The notes under the pieces: generated by a model
Database searches by the model: none
What the model was told of the DNA's origin: nothing
Seen by the model: the letters and a program-made list of their open reading frames with translations, nothing else
Made by a program: the position numbers and the translations under genes
DNA from: Methylobacterium oryzae
Lineage (GTDB): Bacteria > Pseudomonadota > Alphaproteobacteria > Rhizobiales > Beijerinckiaceae
Assembly (NCBI RefSeq): GCF_021398735.1
Contig: NZ_CP090349.1
Location: forward strand, 372,001-436,000
DNA: 64,000 bases
Direction of reading: 5' to 3'
In this document: positions 33,698-43,389 of the stretch, in pieces
How positions within the stretch are numbered: position 1 is the first letter of the stretch
Layout of the letters: each line of letters starts with the position of its first letter

Positions 33698-34687
33698 ATG
33701 CCCGCCCGCCTTCGCACCCGCCTCGCCCTCGCCACCGCCGTCGGTGCCGTGCTCCTCGCCCACCCGGCCGCCGCGCAGGACGCTTCGGAACTGGTGGTGC
33801 GCCTCGGCCGCATCGAGAACCAGTCCCGGATGATGGCCGGGCAGATCGAGACCCTCCAGTACGAGAACCGCCAGCTCAAGGAGCAGCTGCGCAAGTTCCA
33901 GGAGGACGTCGAGTACCGCCTGAACGAGGGCAAGGGCGGCAAACCCTCGGCCGCGCCCGCGCCGTCGGGGCCCGTCAACGGCGGCAATCCGGGCGCCGGC
34001 CGCCCCGGGAAGCGCGGCGACGCCTTTGACCCGTCGCAGGCCCCCGGCGCCCCGGGCGCCCCGATGCAGCTCGGCAGCACGCAGCCCTCCGCGCCGCTGC
34101 CGCCCCGCGAGGCTGAGGAGGCCGCCGAGGCGGCGCCCCGGCCGCAGCGCCTGCCCCAGGGCGCGCTCAACGAGTCCGGCGAGGACGACTCGGAGGCCGG
34201 GACCTCCGGTTACGACGAGCCCGTGGACCTGCGGCCGCCGGCCCGGACCGGGGCGATCCCGGCGCGGCCCTCCGAGAGCGTGGCGGCGACCCGGACCGGA
34301 GATCCGGCCGCCGATTTCGACGCCGCGGTCGAGCTGTACCGTGCCAAGCAGTACGAGCAGGCCGAGATGGGCCTGCGCCAGTTCATCCAGTCGCACCCGC
34401 GCGACAACCGCGTCGCCGGCGCGACCTACTGGCTCGGCGAGAGCTACCTCGCCCGCGGCCGCAACCGCGAGGCCGCCGAGCAGTTCCTGAAGGTCTCGAC
34501 CGACTACGCCCGCTCCGCCCAGGCCCCCGACGCCATGCTGAAGCTCGGCGTCACGCTCAACGCGCTCGGCGCCCGCGAGCAGGCCTGCGCGACCCTGGCC
34601 GAGCTGGACCGGAAGTTCCCGAATGCCGGCACCGGCGTCCGCCAGGGCGTCGCCCGCGAGCAGAAGCGCGCCCGCTGCGGCGCCTGA
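33698..34687 (+). CDS. cpoB: Cell division coordinator CpoB (YbgF)
   Basis: 329 residues. The signal peptide ends near AHPAAAQDA (about residue 27). A coiled coil at about 30-75 (LGRIENQSRMMAGQIETLQYENRQ split across the heptads) serves trimerisation. A long Pro/Ala/Gly linker covers 80-200. C-terminal tetratricopeptide repeats run from about 208 (FDAAVELYRAKQYEQAEMGL, YWLGESYLARGRNREAAEQF, AMLKLGVTLNALGAREQAC). CpoB is periplasmic and links Tol-Pal to septal peptidoglycan synthesis. It follows pal by 159 bases. The linker is longer than in enteric homologues, as is common in this order. Confidence 0.94.
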   Translation: MPARLRTRLALATAVGAVLLAHPAAAQDASELVVRLGRIENQSRMMAGQIETLQYENRQLKEQLRKFQEDVEYRLNEGKGGKPSAAPAPSGPVNGGNPGAGRPGKRGDAFDPSQAPGAPGAPMQLGSTQPSAPLPPREAEEAAEAAPRPQRLPQGALNESGEDDSEAGTSGYDEPVDLRPPARTGAIPARPSESVAATRTGDPAADFDAAVELYRAKQYEQAEMGLRQFIQSHPRDNRVAGATYWLGESYLARGRNREAAEQFLKVSTDYARSAQAPDAMLKLGVTLNALGAREQACATLAELDRKFPNAGTGVRQGVAREQKRARCGA

Positions 34688-34707
34688 GCGTCTCGGGCGC
34701 TCTGAGC

Positions 34708-34734
34708 GACTCGGGCGACTCGGGCGACTCGGGC
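34708..34734 (+). repeat. Three tandem copies of GACTCGGGC
   Basis: Three exact nine-base units lie between the cpoB stop and the predicted tilS GTG. The frame that runs into tilS is open through them (Asp-Ser-Gly repeated), so they may encode part of a longer TilS N-terminus begun at a non-standard codon, or they may be a spacer microsatellite. Confidence 0.7.
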
Positions 34735-34794
34735 AACCCGGTCCTCGGCGCCCTCCGCCCCTGGCTCGACCGGGCCGCGCGCGGCGGGCGGGGC

Positions 34795-35832
34795 GTGCTC
34801 CTCGCCGTCTCGGGCGGTCCCGATTCGAGCGCCCTGATGCACGCCGCCGCGTGCCTGCGCGACGCGACCGGCGCGTCCCTGCGCGTGGCGACCGTCGATC
34901 ACGGCCTGCGGCCGGAATCCGGCGCGGAGGCCGAGGGCGTCGGCCGCGCCGCCCGGGCGCTGGACCTGCCCCACGCGACCCTGACCTGGACGGGCGCGAA
35001 GCCCGGCACCGGCCTGCAGGACGCGGCCCGCACCGCCCGCTACGCACTCCTCGCCGCCCATGCCGGGGCGGTCGGCGCCGGGCTCGTGCTGACGGGCCAC
35101 ACGCGGGATGACCAGGCCGAGACGGTGCTGATCCGGCTCGCGGCCGGCAGCGGCCCCGCGGGGCTCGCCGGCATGCGCGCCGAGCGGGACCTCGGTCCCG
35201 GCCTCACCCTCGGGCGCCCGTTCCTGCACCTGCCGAAGGCGAGCCTGGAGGCGTGGTGCGCGGCGCGCGGCATCGGGTATCTGCGCGATCCCGCCAACGG
35301 CGACCCGCGCTTCGCCCGCGGCCGCCTGCGCACGGCCTGGCCGGCCCTGGAGCGCGAGGGCCTGACCCGGGCGCGCCTCGCCCGGCTCGCCGAGCGCGCC
35401 GCCCGCGACGAGGCCGCGCTCCGGGGCGCGGCCGAGCAGGCCCTCGACGGGGCGCTCCGGCCCGGGTCGGAGACGGGCGCGGGCCTGCGCCTCGACGGGC
35501 GCGCCCTGGCGGCCCTGCCGGACGCCGTGGCCCTGCGCTGCCTGGATCTCGCCCTGGCCCGGGCCGGCGCGGCGCCGCGCCGCCTCGAGCGCCTCGAGGC
35601 CCTCGTCCTCGAATCGCTCCTGCCGGCCCTGCGCCGCCGGGAGCCGGTCCGCCGCACCCTCGCGGGGATCCTCGTCGCCGCCGACGCGGGCGGGGGCGTG
35701 AGCCTCGCCCCGGCGCCGCCACGCCGGCACGGACCCGCAGGTGCTGCCCTCGCCGCAGGGTCTCCCGACTTACTTGGCAAGGGAGAGCCCCCCGCCTACA
35801 TTGGCGGAGTGTGCACGGATGGACCGGAATAG
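34795..35832 (+). CDS. tilS: tRNA(Ile)-lysidine synthase
   Basis: 345 residues from the GTG at 34795. It modifies C34 of the CAU-anticodon tRNA-Ile so that AUA is read as isoleucine, and it is essential. The PP-loop motif SGGPDSSALMHAA starts at residue 6. VDHGLRPES, GTGLQDAARTARYALL and LTGHTRDDQAETVL are all present, followed by the conserved DPANGDPRFARGRLR. A PP-loop so close to the N-terminus is unusual, as relatives have about 15-25 more residues. The frame is open back to the cpoB stop and has a CTG at 34702 but no ATG, GTG or TTG. The 3' end contains the likely ftsH promoter. Confidence 0.93.
   Translation: MLLAVSGGPDSSALMHAAACLRDATGASLRVATVDHGLRPESGAEAEGVGRAARALDLPHATLTWTGAKPGTGLQDAARTARYALLAAHAGAVGAGLVLTGHTRDDQAETVLIRLAAGSGPAGLAGMRAERDLGPGLTLGRPFLHLPKASLEAWCAARGIGYLRDPANGDPRFARGRLRTAWPALEREGLTRARLARLAERAARDEAALRGAAEQALDGALRPGSETGAGLRLDGRALAALPDAVALRCLDLALARAGAAPRRLERLEALVLESLLPALRRREPVRRTLAGILVAADAGGGVSLAPAPPRRHGPAGAALAAGSPDLLGKGEPPAYIGGVCTDGPE
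35773..35802 (+). promoter_or_regulatory. Heat-shock (RpoH-type) promoter for ftsH
   Basis: CTTG at 35773-35776, an 18-base spacer, then CCTACATT at 35795-35802. This follows the alphaproteobacterial RpoH pattern CTTG-N17/18-CYTATNT with one mismatch in the -10. It lies within the last codons of tilS, about 80 bases before the ftsH ATG. ftsH is a heat-shock gene in other bacteria, which supports the assignment. Confidence 0.5.
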
Positions 35833-35880
35833 CCGCGTGGCGGGTCCGTCCTGGGGGTCGCACGCGCCAGGGATTGATCG

Positions 35881-37803
<1,923 letters not shown>

Positions 37804-37827
37804 GGTCGCGGAATCGGACGAGCGAAG

Positions 37828-37851
37828 GGGGCGCCGCGAGGCGCCCTTTTT
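37828..37851 (+). terminator. Rho-independent terminator of ftsH
   Basis: The stem GGGCGCC / GGCGCCC with tetraloop GCGA is followed directly by TTTTT, 25 bases after the ftsH stop. This is the clearest intrinsic terminator in the window. Confidence 0.9.
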
Positions 37852-38106
37852 CGTTCCGTGCGGCCTCCTTCGACGCGCGTGCGGATTCGGTGCGCTTTCA
37901 GGACGCTGTCAGGACCGCGCGTGGGGCCGCGTCGCGCTCCCTCATCAGCGGCGGCGTTCGCCGGCGACGCGTGATCGTCGCCGCGTCTCCCGTGACAAAC
38001 CGGCCCTCCTGTCGGCGGATCGCGCGCGTCAGCTTGGCCGGAGGCTCCGCGGACTCCGCCGAATCGGAAACACAGGTCCCTTCCACAGGCCGCCGCGAAA
38101 CCCCCG
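37852..38106. other. Spacer between ftsH terminator and TSUP gene
   Basis: About 255 GC-rich bases. It presumably contains the promoter for the TSUP gene and glmM. I see no convincing -35/-10 pair, RNA gene or repeat. Open frames here are Arg-rich and look like noise. Confidence 0.35.
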
Positions 38107-38919
38107 ATGCCGGTCTCGACCTATCTCGTCGTCGCCCTCGGCGCCGTCGTCGCCGGCTTCGTCCAGGGCCTGTCGGGCTTCGGCTTCGGCCTCACGGCCC
38201 TGTCGTTCTGGGCCTGGGTGATCGACCCGCAGCTCGCCGCCGTGCTGGCCGTCTCCGGCGCCTTCACGGGCCAGGTCATCGCGGCGGTCTCGGTCCGGCG
38301 CGGGTTCGAGACTAGGCGCCTCGCGCCCTTCGTCCTCGGCGGCCTCGCCGGCATCCCCCTCGGCGTCCTCCTGCTGCCGCGGCTCGACGCCGACTGGTTC
38401 AAGACGCTCCTCGGCCTCCTGCTGATGGTCTGGTGCCCGGCCATGCTGTTCGCCCGGAACCTACCGCGGATCGCGGCCGGCGGCCGGCTCGCCGACGCCG
38501 CGGTGGGCCTCGGCGGCGGGATGATGGGCGGGCTCGGCGGCTTCACGGGCATGCTGCCGACCCTCTGGTGCACCCTGCGCCGCTACGAGCGCGACGTGCA
38601 GCGCTCGGTGATCCAGAACTTCAACCTCGCGATGCTCAGCGTCACCCTGGCGACCTACCTCGCCGCGGGGCTCGTCACCCGGGCGACGCTGCCGATCCTG
38701 GCGGTGGTCCTGCCGGCGATGCTGGTCCCGACGCTGCTCGGCACCCGGATCTATCTCGGCCTCAGCGAGGTCGCCTTCCGCCGGCTCGTGCTCGGCTTGC
38801 TGACCGTCTCGGGCCTCGCGCTGGTTTCGGCCTCGGCGCCGCGGCTCCTGCAGCGCGCCGGGCGCCCCATTTCGACCGCCTTTGTCGGGGAGCACCCCGT
38901 TGACTCTGCCGGCCGGTGA
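38107..38919 (+). CDS. TSUP (TauE/SafE) family membrane transporter
   Basis: 270 residues, about eight membrane helices in two related halves. The family signature near the start of each half is recognisable: AGFVQGLSGFGFGLTALSFW (helix 1) and GGGMMGGLGGFTGMLPTLWCTLRR (second half, with one break). The family exports or imports sulfite, sulfoacetate, thiosulfate or other organic anions. The substrate cannot be told from sequence. It lies between ftsH and glmM, a position held by folP in enterics, and has no sulfur-metabolism neighbours. The start ATG gives a normal N-terminus (MPVSTYLVVALGAVVAGF). Confidence 0.9.
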   Translation: MPVSTYLVVALGAVVAGFVQGLSGFGFGLTALSFWAWVIDPQLAAVLAVSGAFTGQVIAAVSVRRGFETRRLAPFVLGGLAGIPLGVLLLPRLDADWFKTLLGLLLMVWCPAMLFARNLPRIAAGGRLADAAVGLGGGMMGGLGGFTGMLPTLWCTLRRYERDVQRSVIQNFNLAMLSVTLATYLAAGLVTRATLPILAVVLPAMLVPTLLGTRIYLGLSEVAFRRLVLGLLTVSGLALVSASAPRLLQRAGRPISTAFVGEHPVDSAGR

Positions 38920-38985
38920 GCCGCCGGCGGGCGCGATAATCTGCTAAGCTGTGCCGGGTCCGCGAGACCGGGCGCCGGAGACGTG

Positions 38986-40329
38986 ATGGTGCGCAAGTAT
39001 TTCGGAACCGACGGCATCCGGGGTCGGGCCAACGGCGTGATCACGCCGGAGCTCGCCCTCAAGGTCGGTCAGGCCGCCGGCCTCGTGTTCCAGCGCGGCG
39101 ACCACCGCCACCGGGTGGTGATCGGCAAGGACACCCGCCTCTCGGGCTACATGATCGAGACCGCGCTCGTCGCCGGCTTCACCTCGGTGGGCATGGACGT
39201 GCTCCTGCTCGGGCCGGTGCCGACGCCGGCCGTGGCGATGCTGACCCGCTCGATGCGGGCCGATCTCGGCGTGATGATCTCGGCCTCGCACAACCCGTTC
39301 GAGGACAACGGCATCAAGCTGTTCGGGCCCGACGGCTTCAAGCTCAACGACGCGATCGAGCACGAGATCGAGGGGCTGATCGACGCCGACATGCACAAGC
39401 GCCTCTCCGGCTCGAACGACCTCGGCCGGGCCAAGCGCATCGAGAGCGTGCACGCCCGCTACATCGAGTTCGCCAAGCGCACCCTCCCGCGGCAGGTGAC
39501 GCTGGACGGGCTGCGGGTCGTGGTCGACTGCGCCAACGGCGCGGCCTACCGGGTCGCCCCCGAGACCCTGTGGGAGCTCGGCGCCGAGGTGATCGCCATC
39601 GGCACCGAGCCGGACGGGTTCAACATCAACCGGGATGTCGGCTCGACCGCGCCCGCGGCCCTGATCGACATGGTGCGCGAGCGCCGGGCCGATATCGGCA
39701 TCGCGCTGGACGGCGACGCCGACCGGGTGCTGATCGTGGACGAGAAGGGCCAGGTGGTCGACGGTGACCAGCTCATGGCCGTCGTGGCGCGCTCCTGGAA
39801 GGAGGACGAGCGCCTGACGCAGCCGGGCGTGGTCGCGACGATCATGTCGAATCTCGGCCTGGAGCGGTTCCTCGGCGGCCTCGGCCTGACCCTGGCCCGC
39901 ACGGCGGTGGGGGACCGCTACGTCCTCGAGCACATGCGGGCGCACGGCTACAACCTCGGCGGCGAGCAGTCCGGCCACATCATCATGTCGGACTACACGA
40001 CCACCGGCGACGGCCTCGTGGCCGCCCTGCAGCTGCTGAGCGTGGTGCAGCGGCAGAACCGGCCCGTGAGCGAGGTCTGCCACTGCTTCGACCCGCTGCC
40101 GCAGATCCTGAAGAACGTCCGCTACCGGAGCGGCGAGCCCCTGCGCGAGGACAGCGTGGTCAGCGCCATCGAGCACGCCCGCGAGCGGCTCGGCAATGCC
40201 GGCCGCCTCGTGATCCGCCCCTCGGGCACCGAGCCGGTGATCCGCGTCATGGCCGAGGGCGACGACCGCGGCCTCGTCAACGCGGTGGTCGACGAGGTGG
40301 TCGACGCCGTCACCCGCGCGGCGGCCTGA
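38986..40329 (+). CDS. glmM: Phosphoglucosamine mutase
   Basis: 447 residues. It converts glucosamine-6-phosphate to glucosamine-1-phosphate for UDP-GlcNAc, the precursor of peptidoglycan and lipid A. The N-terminus [13 protein letters not shown], the phosphoserine Ser101 in [15 protein letters not shown], the metal loop [13 protein letters not shown], the sugar loop GGEQSGHII and the phosphate loop [12 protein letters not shown] are all intact. The ATG at 38986 is favoured over the GTG one codon earlier because GGAG lies five bases upstream. It follows the TSUP gene by 66 bases, probably in the same transcript. Confidence 0.98.
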   Translation: MVRKYFGTDGIRGRANGVITPELALKVGQAAGLVFQRGDHRHRVVIGKDTRLSGYMIETALVAGFTSVGMDVLLLGPVPTPAVAMLTRSMRADLGVMISASHNPFEDNGIKLFGPDGFKLNDAIEHEIEGLIDADMHKRLSGSNDLGRAKRIESVHARYIEFAKRTLPRQVTLDGLRVVVDCANGAAYRVAPETLWELGAEVIAIGTEPDGFNINRDVGSTAPAALIDMVRERRADIGIALDGDADRVLIVDEKGQVVDGDQLMAVVARSWKEDERLTQPGVVATIMSNLGLERFLGGLGLTLARTAVGDRYVLEHMRAHGYNLGGEQSGHIIMSDYTTTGDGLVAALQLLSVVQRQNRPVSEVCHCFDPLPQILKNVRYRSGEPLREDSVVSAIEHARERLGNAGRLVIRPSGTEPVIRVMAEGDDRGLVNAVVDEVVDAVTRAAA

Positions 40330-40379
40330 GGCCGGAGCCCCGGAGGGGCGCGGCTCGACTCCGAAGGGGGCAGCCCGAG

Positions 40380-40721
40380 TCAGCCCAGATCGGCGTAGGC
40401 GGCGCGCAGCTCCGCGGGTGCGGTCATCCGCCACGCCGCCAGCAGCGCCGCCCGCAGAACCTCCTCCGCGCACGGGTCGAGGTCGAGATTGGTCCAGCCC
40501 CGCCGCCCCCAGGCGCCGTCGAGCGGCGCGAACAGGTCCGGCTCGGCCTCGCAGAGGGCGGCCTGATCCGCGGGCGCGAGGCGCAGCACGACCCGCGCCT
40601 CCTCGACCCAGAGGGTCGCGAAGACCCGGCCGCCGACCCGGAAATCCGGGTTGCCGCTGTGGGCGCCCGCTACCGCCTCGGGCAGCATCAGCGCCAGGAT
40701 GCGCACGTCGTCGGGTCCCAT
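40380..40721 (-). CDS. MmcQ/YjbR-family protein
   Basis: 113 residues with the double-wing CyaY-like fold predicted for this family. MGPDDVRILALMLPEAVAGAH opens the protein, GNPDFRVGGRVFATLW follows, and RGWTNLDLD lies toward the C-terminus. Members bind DNA in some structures, but most have no known role. The typical catalytic-looking residues are absent, which is normal. The gene is convergent with glmM (50 bases apart) and divergent from the barrel gene at 40958. A 236-base spacer there contains a CtrA-like box. Confidence 0.88.
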   Translation of the reverse strand: MGPDDVRILALMLPEAVAGAHSGNPDFRVGGRVFATLWVEEARVVLRLAPADQAALCEAEPDLFAPLDGAWGRRGWTNLDLDPCAEEVLRAALLAAWRMTAPAELRAAYADLG

Positions 40722-40863
40722 GCGGCCTCAGCCCCCGCGCCGTCCGGCCCCCACAGAAGAACTGCGCTGACCCCGGCGGCGCAGCGCAGCCGAAACAAGC
40801 AAGTCTCGCCCGGATATCCGTTTCGACAGTTCGGCAACGGATGCGCAAGCCTAACATTTAACG

Positions 40864-40878
40864 TTAAGCCGGATTTAA
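40864..40878. promoter_or_regulatory. CtrA-like box TTAA-N7-TTAA
   Basis: TTAA, exactly seven bases (GCCGGAT), then TTAA, in the spacer upstream of the outer-membrane protein gene, 79 bases before its ATG. A further TTAA at 40858 makes the palindrome TTAACGTTAA (40858-40867). TTAA-N7-TTAAC is the binding consensus of the alphaproteobacterial cell-cycle regulator CtrA. The local sequence is much more AT-rich than its surroundings. Confidence 0.5.
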
Positions 40879-40957
40879 GACGTTCCTTCCATCCTGCCCT
40901 CGTACCCCGGGACCGCGCGCCGCGCGTCCGGCTCACGAGTCCAGTGAAGGAATCCTC

Positions 40958-41932
40958 ATGGCCCGCTCCAAGCTGAACGCTTTGGTGCGTAGCCTGACGC
41001 TCGCGGCGAGCGTCGGTGCGCCCTGCCTCGCCGCGGCCGCGGATCTGATGCTCCCGCCGCCCCCGCCCCCGCCGCCCCCGCCGATCGAGGTCGGCGGCGG
41101 CTGGTACCTGCGCGGCGACGTGGGCGCGAGCATCTACACCCGTCCGCGCTACAGCGACGCCTACGACTACACCGGCTACGCCGAGTCCAACCGCGCCTTC
41201 GGCAACGCGGTCGGCGGCGGCGGTTTCGCGGGCGTCGGCGTCGGCTACCAGTTCACCCCGTTCCTGCGCGGCGACATCACCGGTGAGTACCGCTACTCCA
41301 CCGGCCTGCGCGGCAGCGAGTACTACAAGGGTCCGGATTTCGACAACGGGCTCGGCTCGTACGGCGTGAACAAGTCGAGCGGCAACTTCGACTCCGCGGT
41401 GGTGCTGGCCAACGCCTATTTCGACCTCGGCACGTGGTACGGCATCACGCCGTTCATCGGCGGCGGCGTCGGCTACGCGTTCAACCACGTCTCGAGCTAC
41501 TCGACCAACCAGCAGTTCACCAGCCCGACCTACGCGTACGATTACACCAATGCCGGCTGCGGCTGCATCCCGTACGCCCCGGTCTACGACCCGAACGGCA
41601 ATCCGGTCTACAACACCAACAGCGGCAGCAAGTTCTACAAGGACAAGACCACCGGCAGCCTCGCCTGGGCGCTCCACGCCGGTCTCGCCTACAACGTGAC
41701 CGACGCGCTGAAGATCGAAGTGGCCTACCGCTACCTGAACCTCGGCAAGGCCGAGACCGGCCCGGGCTTCGTCCCGTGCTGCACCGGCAGCCTACAGGCG
41801 ATCAAGATCAAGGACATCGAGGCGCACGACGTGAAGATCGGCCTGCGCTACTACCTCGGTGGCTTCGTGGCGGCCCCGCTGCCGCCGCTGATGCCTGAGC
41901 CGATCCCCGGCCCGCTGGTGCGCAAGTACTGA
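40958..41932 (+). CDS. Outer-membrane beta-barrel protein with polyproline N-terminus
   Basis: 324 residues with AAGGA seven bases before the ATG. The signal peptide ends near CLAAAADL (about residue 28) and is followed directly by ten consecutive Pro. The remainder has alternating barrel strands of the Omp25/porin-like OMP_b-brl type: GGGWYLRGDVGASIYT, GVGVGYQFTPFLRGDITGEY, GITPFIGGGVGYAF, YNVTDALKIEVAYRYLNLG and HDVKIGLRYYLGG. The C-terminal residue is Tyr, an aromatic end suited to BAM assembly. Two Cys pairs in external loops (GCGC near 195, CC near 270) are unusual for a barrel. Possible CtrA control is shown by the upstream box. Confidence 0.9.
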   Translation: MARSKLNALVRSLTLAASVGAPCLAAAADLMLPPPPPPPPPPIEVGGGWYLRGDVGASIYTRPRYSDAYDYTGYAESNRAFGNAVGGGGFAGVGVGYQFTPFLRGDITGEYRYSTGLRGSEYYKGPDFDNGLGSYGVNKSSGNFDSAVVLANAYFDLGTWYGITPFIGGGVGYAFNHVSSYSTNQQFTSPTYAYDYTNAGCGCIPYAPVYDPNGNPVYNTNSGSKFYKDKTTGSLAWALHAGLAYNVTDALKIEVAYRYLNLGKAETGPGFVPCCTGSLQAIKIKDIEAHDVKIGLRYYLGGFVAAPLPPLMPEPIPGPLVRKY

Positions 41933-41967
41933 TCGCGCCTCGACCGCGATTCCCCTGACGGACGACG

Positions 41968-41992
41968 ACGGCGCGGAGGGTCTCCGCGCCGT
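41968..41992 (+). terminator. Hairpin downstream of the barrel gene
   Basis: A perfect 11-base stem, ACGGCGCGGAG / CTCCGCGCCGT, with the three-base loop GGT, 36 bases after the stop. Only a short T-run (CGTTTC) comes several bases later, so termination is likely but not certain. Confidence 0.65.
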
Positions 41993-42207
41993 CTCGCGTT
42001 TCGGCGCCCCGTCGCGACAGGCTCGGTTCTCGGCCTGTCCTCAGCCCGTCCTTGGCCGACCCAATAACCGCCACGACGTCCCAGGACTGGCATCCCCGGA
42101 TCGGGACTGACCTATCGCAGTCGAGCAACGGAGAATTAAGGTTACCGGCGTATCACCGTGTCGAGGCTCGATCCGCCGTCCGTCTTTTCCGTCCCAGGAC
42201 GATCCCG

Positions 42208-43107
42208 ATGCGTACCGTCACTTTCCCGCTGCTGGCGGTTCTCGGTCTCTGCGGCGTGAACACCGCGCGCGCCGCGGATCTGGATTACGATTACCTGCGC
42301 GGCGCGGATTACGACCCGGTCCCGGCCCCGGTGGTCGACTGGAGCGGCGTGTATGTCGGCGGCCACGGCGGCTACACCTCCGCGCTCATGGGGAGCAAGG
42401 GCGCGTTCCAACCGCTGATCTACCGGGACTCGCACAACACGACGGGTGAGTCCGACTTCCACGCCTCGACGCTCCTTAGCCCGCCATCGCGGCGAGTCGG
42501 CGACACGAGTTTCGGCGCCTTCGCGGGCTACAACGTTCAGTTCGACGAGTTCGTCTTCGGCATCGAGGGGGACTACACGAATTTCGGCCGGATGGGCGTG
42601 TCGAGCGATGGTCTTGCGCGGACCCAAATGTCGGCCGCCGGCAGCTACGATACCGTGAGCCTGAGTGGATCCACGGCGACGCGGGTCAACGATTACGGCA
42701 CGCTGCGCGCGCGGGTCGGCTACGCCCTGGGCAATTTCCTGCCCTATGTCACTGGCGGCATCGCCATCGGTCGGGCGCGCGTCGCCGATACGACGAGCTA
42801 TCAGAACTATGGCTTCAATCTGACGGCCTACAACGCGACTCTGGCCGGGACGCCGACCTACGTGAACAATTACGGCTACACGAGCTTCAACCAGAGCGCG
42901 CCCTACAACGGGACCCCGTTCACCTCGATCCAGACGCAGTCGAGGACCAAGGTCACCGCCGGCGTGGCGGCGGGAGCGGGCGTCGAGTACGCGATCACGC
43001 CGAACATCCTCCTGCGCGCCGAGTATCAGTACGTGCTGTTCAGCAGTTTCGACGGGCACAAGGTCAACCTGAACACCGTCCGGGCCGGCGCGGCCGTCAA
43101 GTTCTGA
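42208..43107 (+). CDS. Outer-membrane beta-barrel protein (Omp25/Hbp-like)
   Basis: 299 residues. The signal peptide ends near NTARAADL (about residue 23). The mature part begins with an acidic Tyr/Asp segment and VDWSGVYVGGHGGYTS, the typical first strand of the rhizobial Omp25/Omp31 family. FGAFAGYNVQFDEFVFGIEGDY, LRARVGYALGNFLPYVTGGIAIG and GVEYAITPNILLRAEYQYV follow, ending in VKF with the terminal Phe needed for barrel assembly. AGGA lies eight bases before the ATG. Base composition is a little less GC-rich in the external-loop regions (Asn/Thr/Tyr-rich). The small secreted-protein gene follows at once. Confidence 0.9.
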   Translation: MRTVTFPLLAVLGLCGVNTARAADLDYDYLRGADYDPVPAPVVDWSGVYVGGHGGYTSALMGSKGAFQPLIYRDSHNTTGESDFHASTLLSPPSRRVGDTSFGAFAGYNVQFDEFVFGIEGDYTNFGRMGVSSDGLARTQMSAAGSYDTVSLSGSTATRVNDYGTLRARVGYALGNFLPYVTGGIAIGRARVADTTSYQNYGFNLTAYNATLAGTPTYVNNYGYTSFNQSAPYNGTPFTSIQTQSRTKVTAGVAAGAGVEYAITPNILLRAEYQYVLFSSFDGHKVNLNTVRAGAAVKF

Positions 43108-43133
43108 TGCCGCGCTTCGGCGGGAGCCTGTTC

Positions 43134-43373
43134 ATGCAGCACGCACGCACCATCCGGCTCACCGTCCTGCTGCTCGGTGCCGGCCCGCTCCTCGACCCCG
43201 CCGTCGCGGCGGATTGGCCGCGCGACCCGCATCCGCCGCGCAGCGTTCGATACCGGAGTCCGGTGCCGTCCGTTCCCGCCGTCCCCCCGCCCGTGCTGGT
43301 GCGGGGCTACCTGCCGCGCAACCACAACGTCCCGATGTACAACGAGCCGCCCCGCCGCGAGCCGGCCTGGTGA
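43134..43373 (+). CDS. Small secreted Pro-rich protein
   Basis: 79 residues from the ATG at 43134, chosen because GGGAG lies seven bases upstream; an ATG at 43107 overlapping the barrel stop is the alternative. A signal peptide (MQHARTIRLTVLLLGAGPLL ending near AVAAD) precedes a short mature chain rich in Pro and Arg that ends GYLPRNHNVPMYNEPPRREPAW. The YLPRN..PMYNEPP ending recurs in small secreted rhizobiales proteins of unknown role. It is 26 bases from the barrel gene, so the two are probably co-transcribed. Confidence 0.75.
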   Translation: MQHARTIRLTVLLLGAGPLLDPAVAADWPRDPHPPRSVRYRSPVPSVPAVPPPVLVRGYLPRNHNVPMYNEPPRREPAW

Positions 43374-43389
43374 GGCCTCCGCGCCGCCC

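Noticed and set aside
34708..34734. Three nine-base repeats considered as a CRISPR-like array
   Set aside because: The units are contiguous with no spacers and far too short; no cas genes are present.
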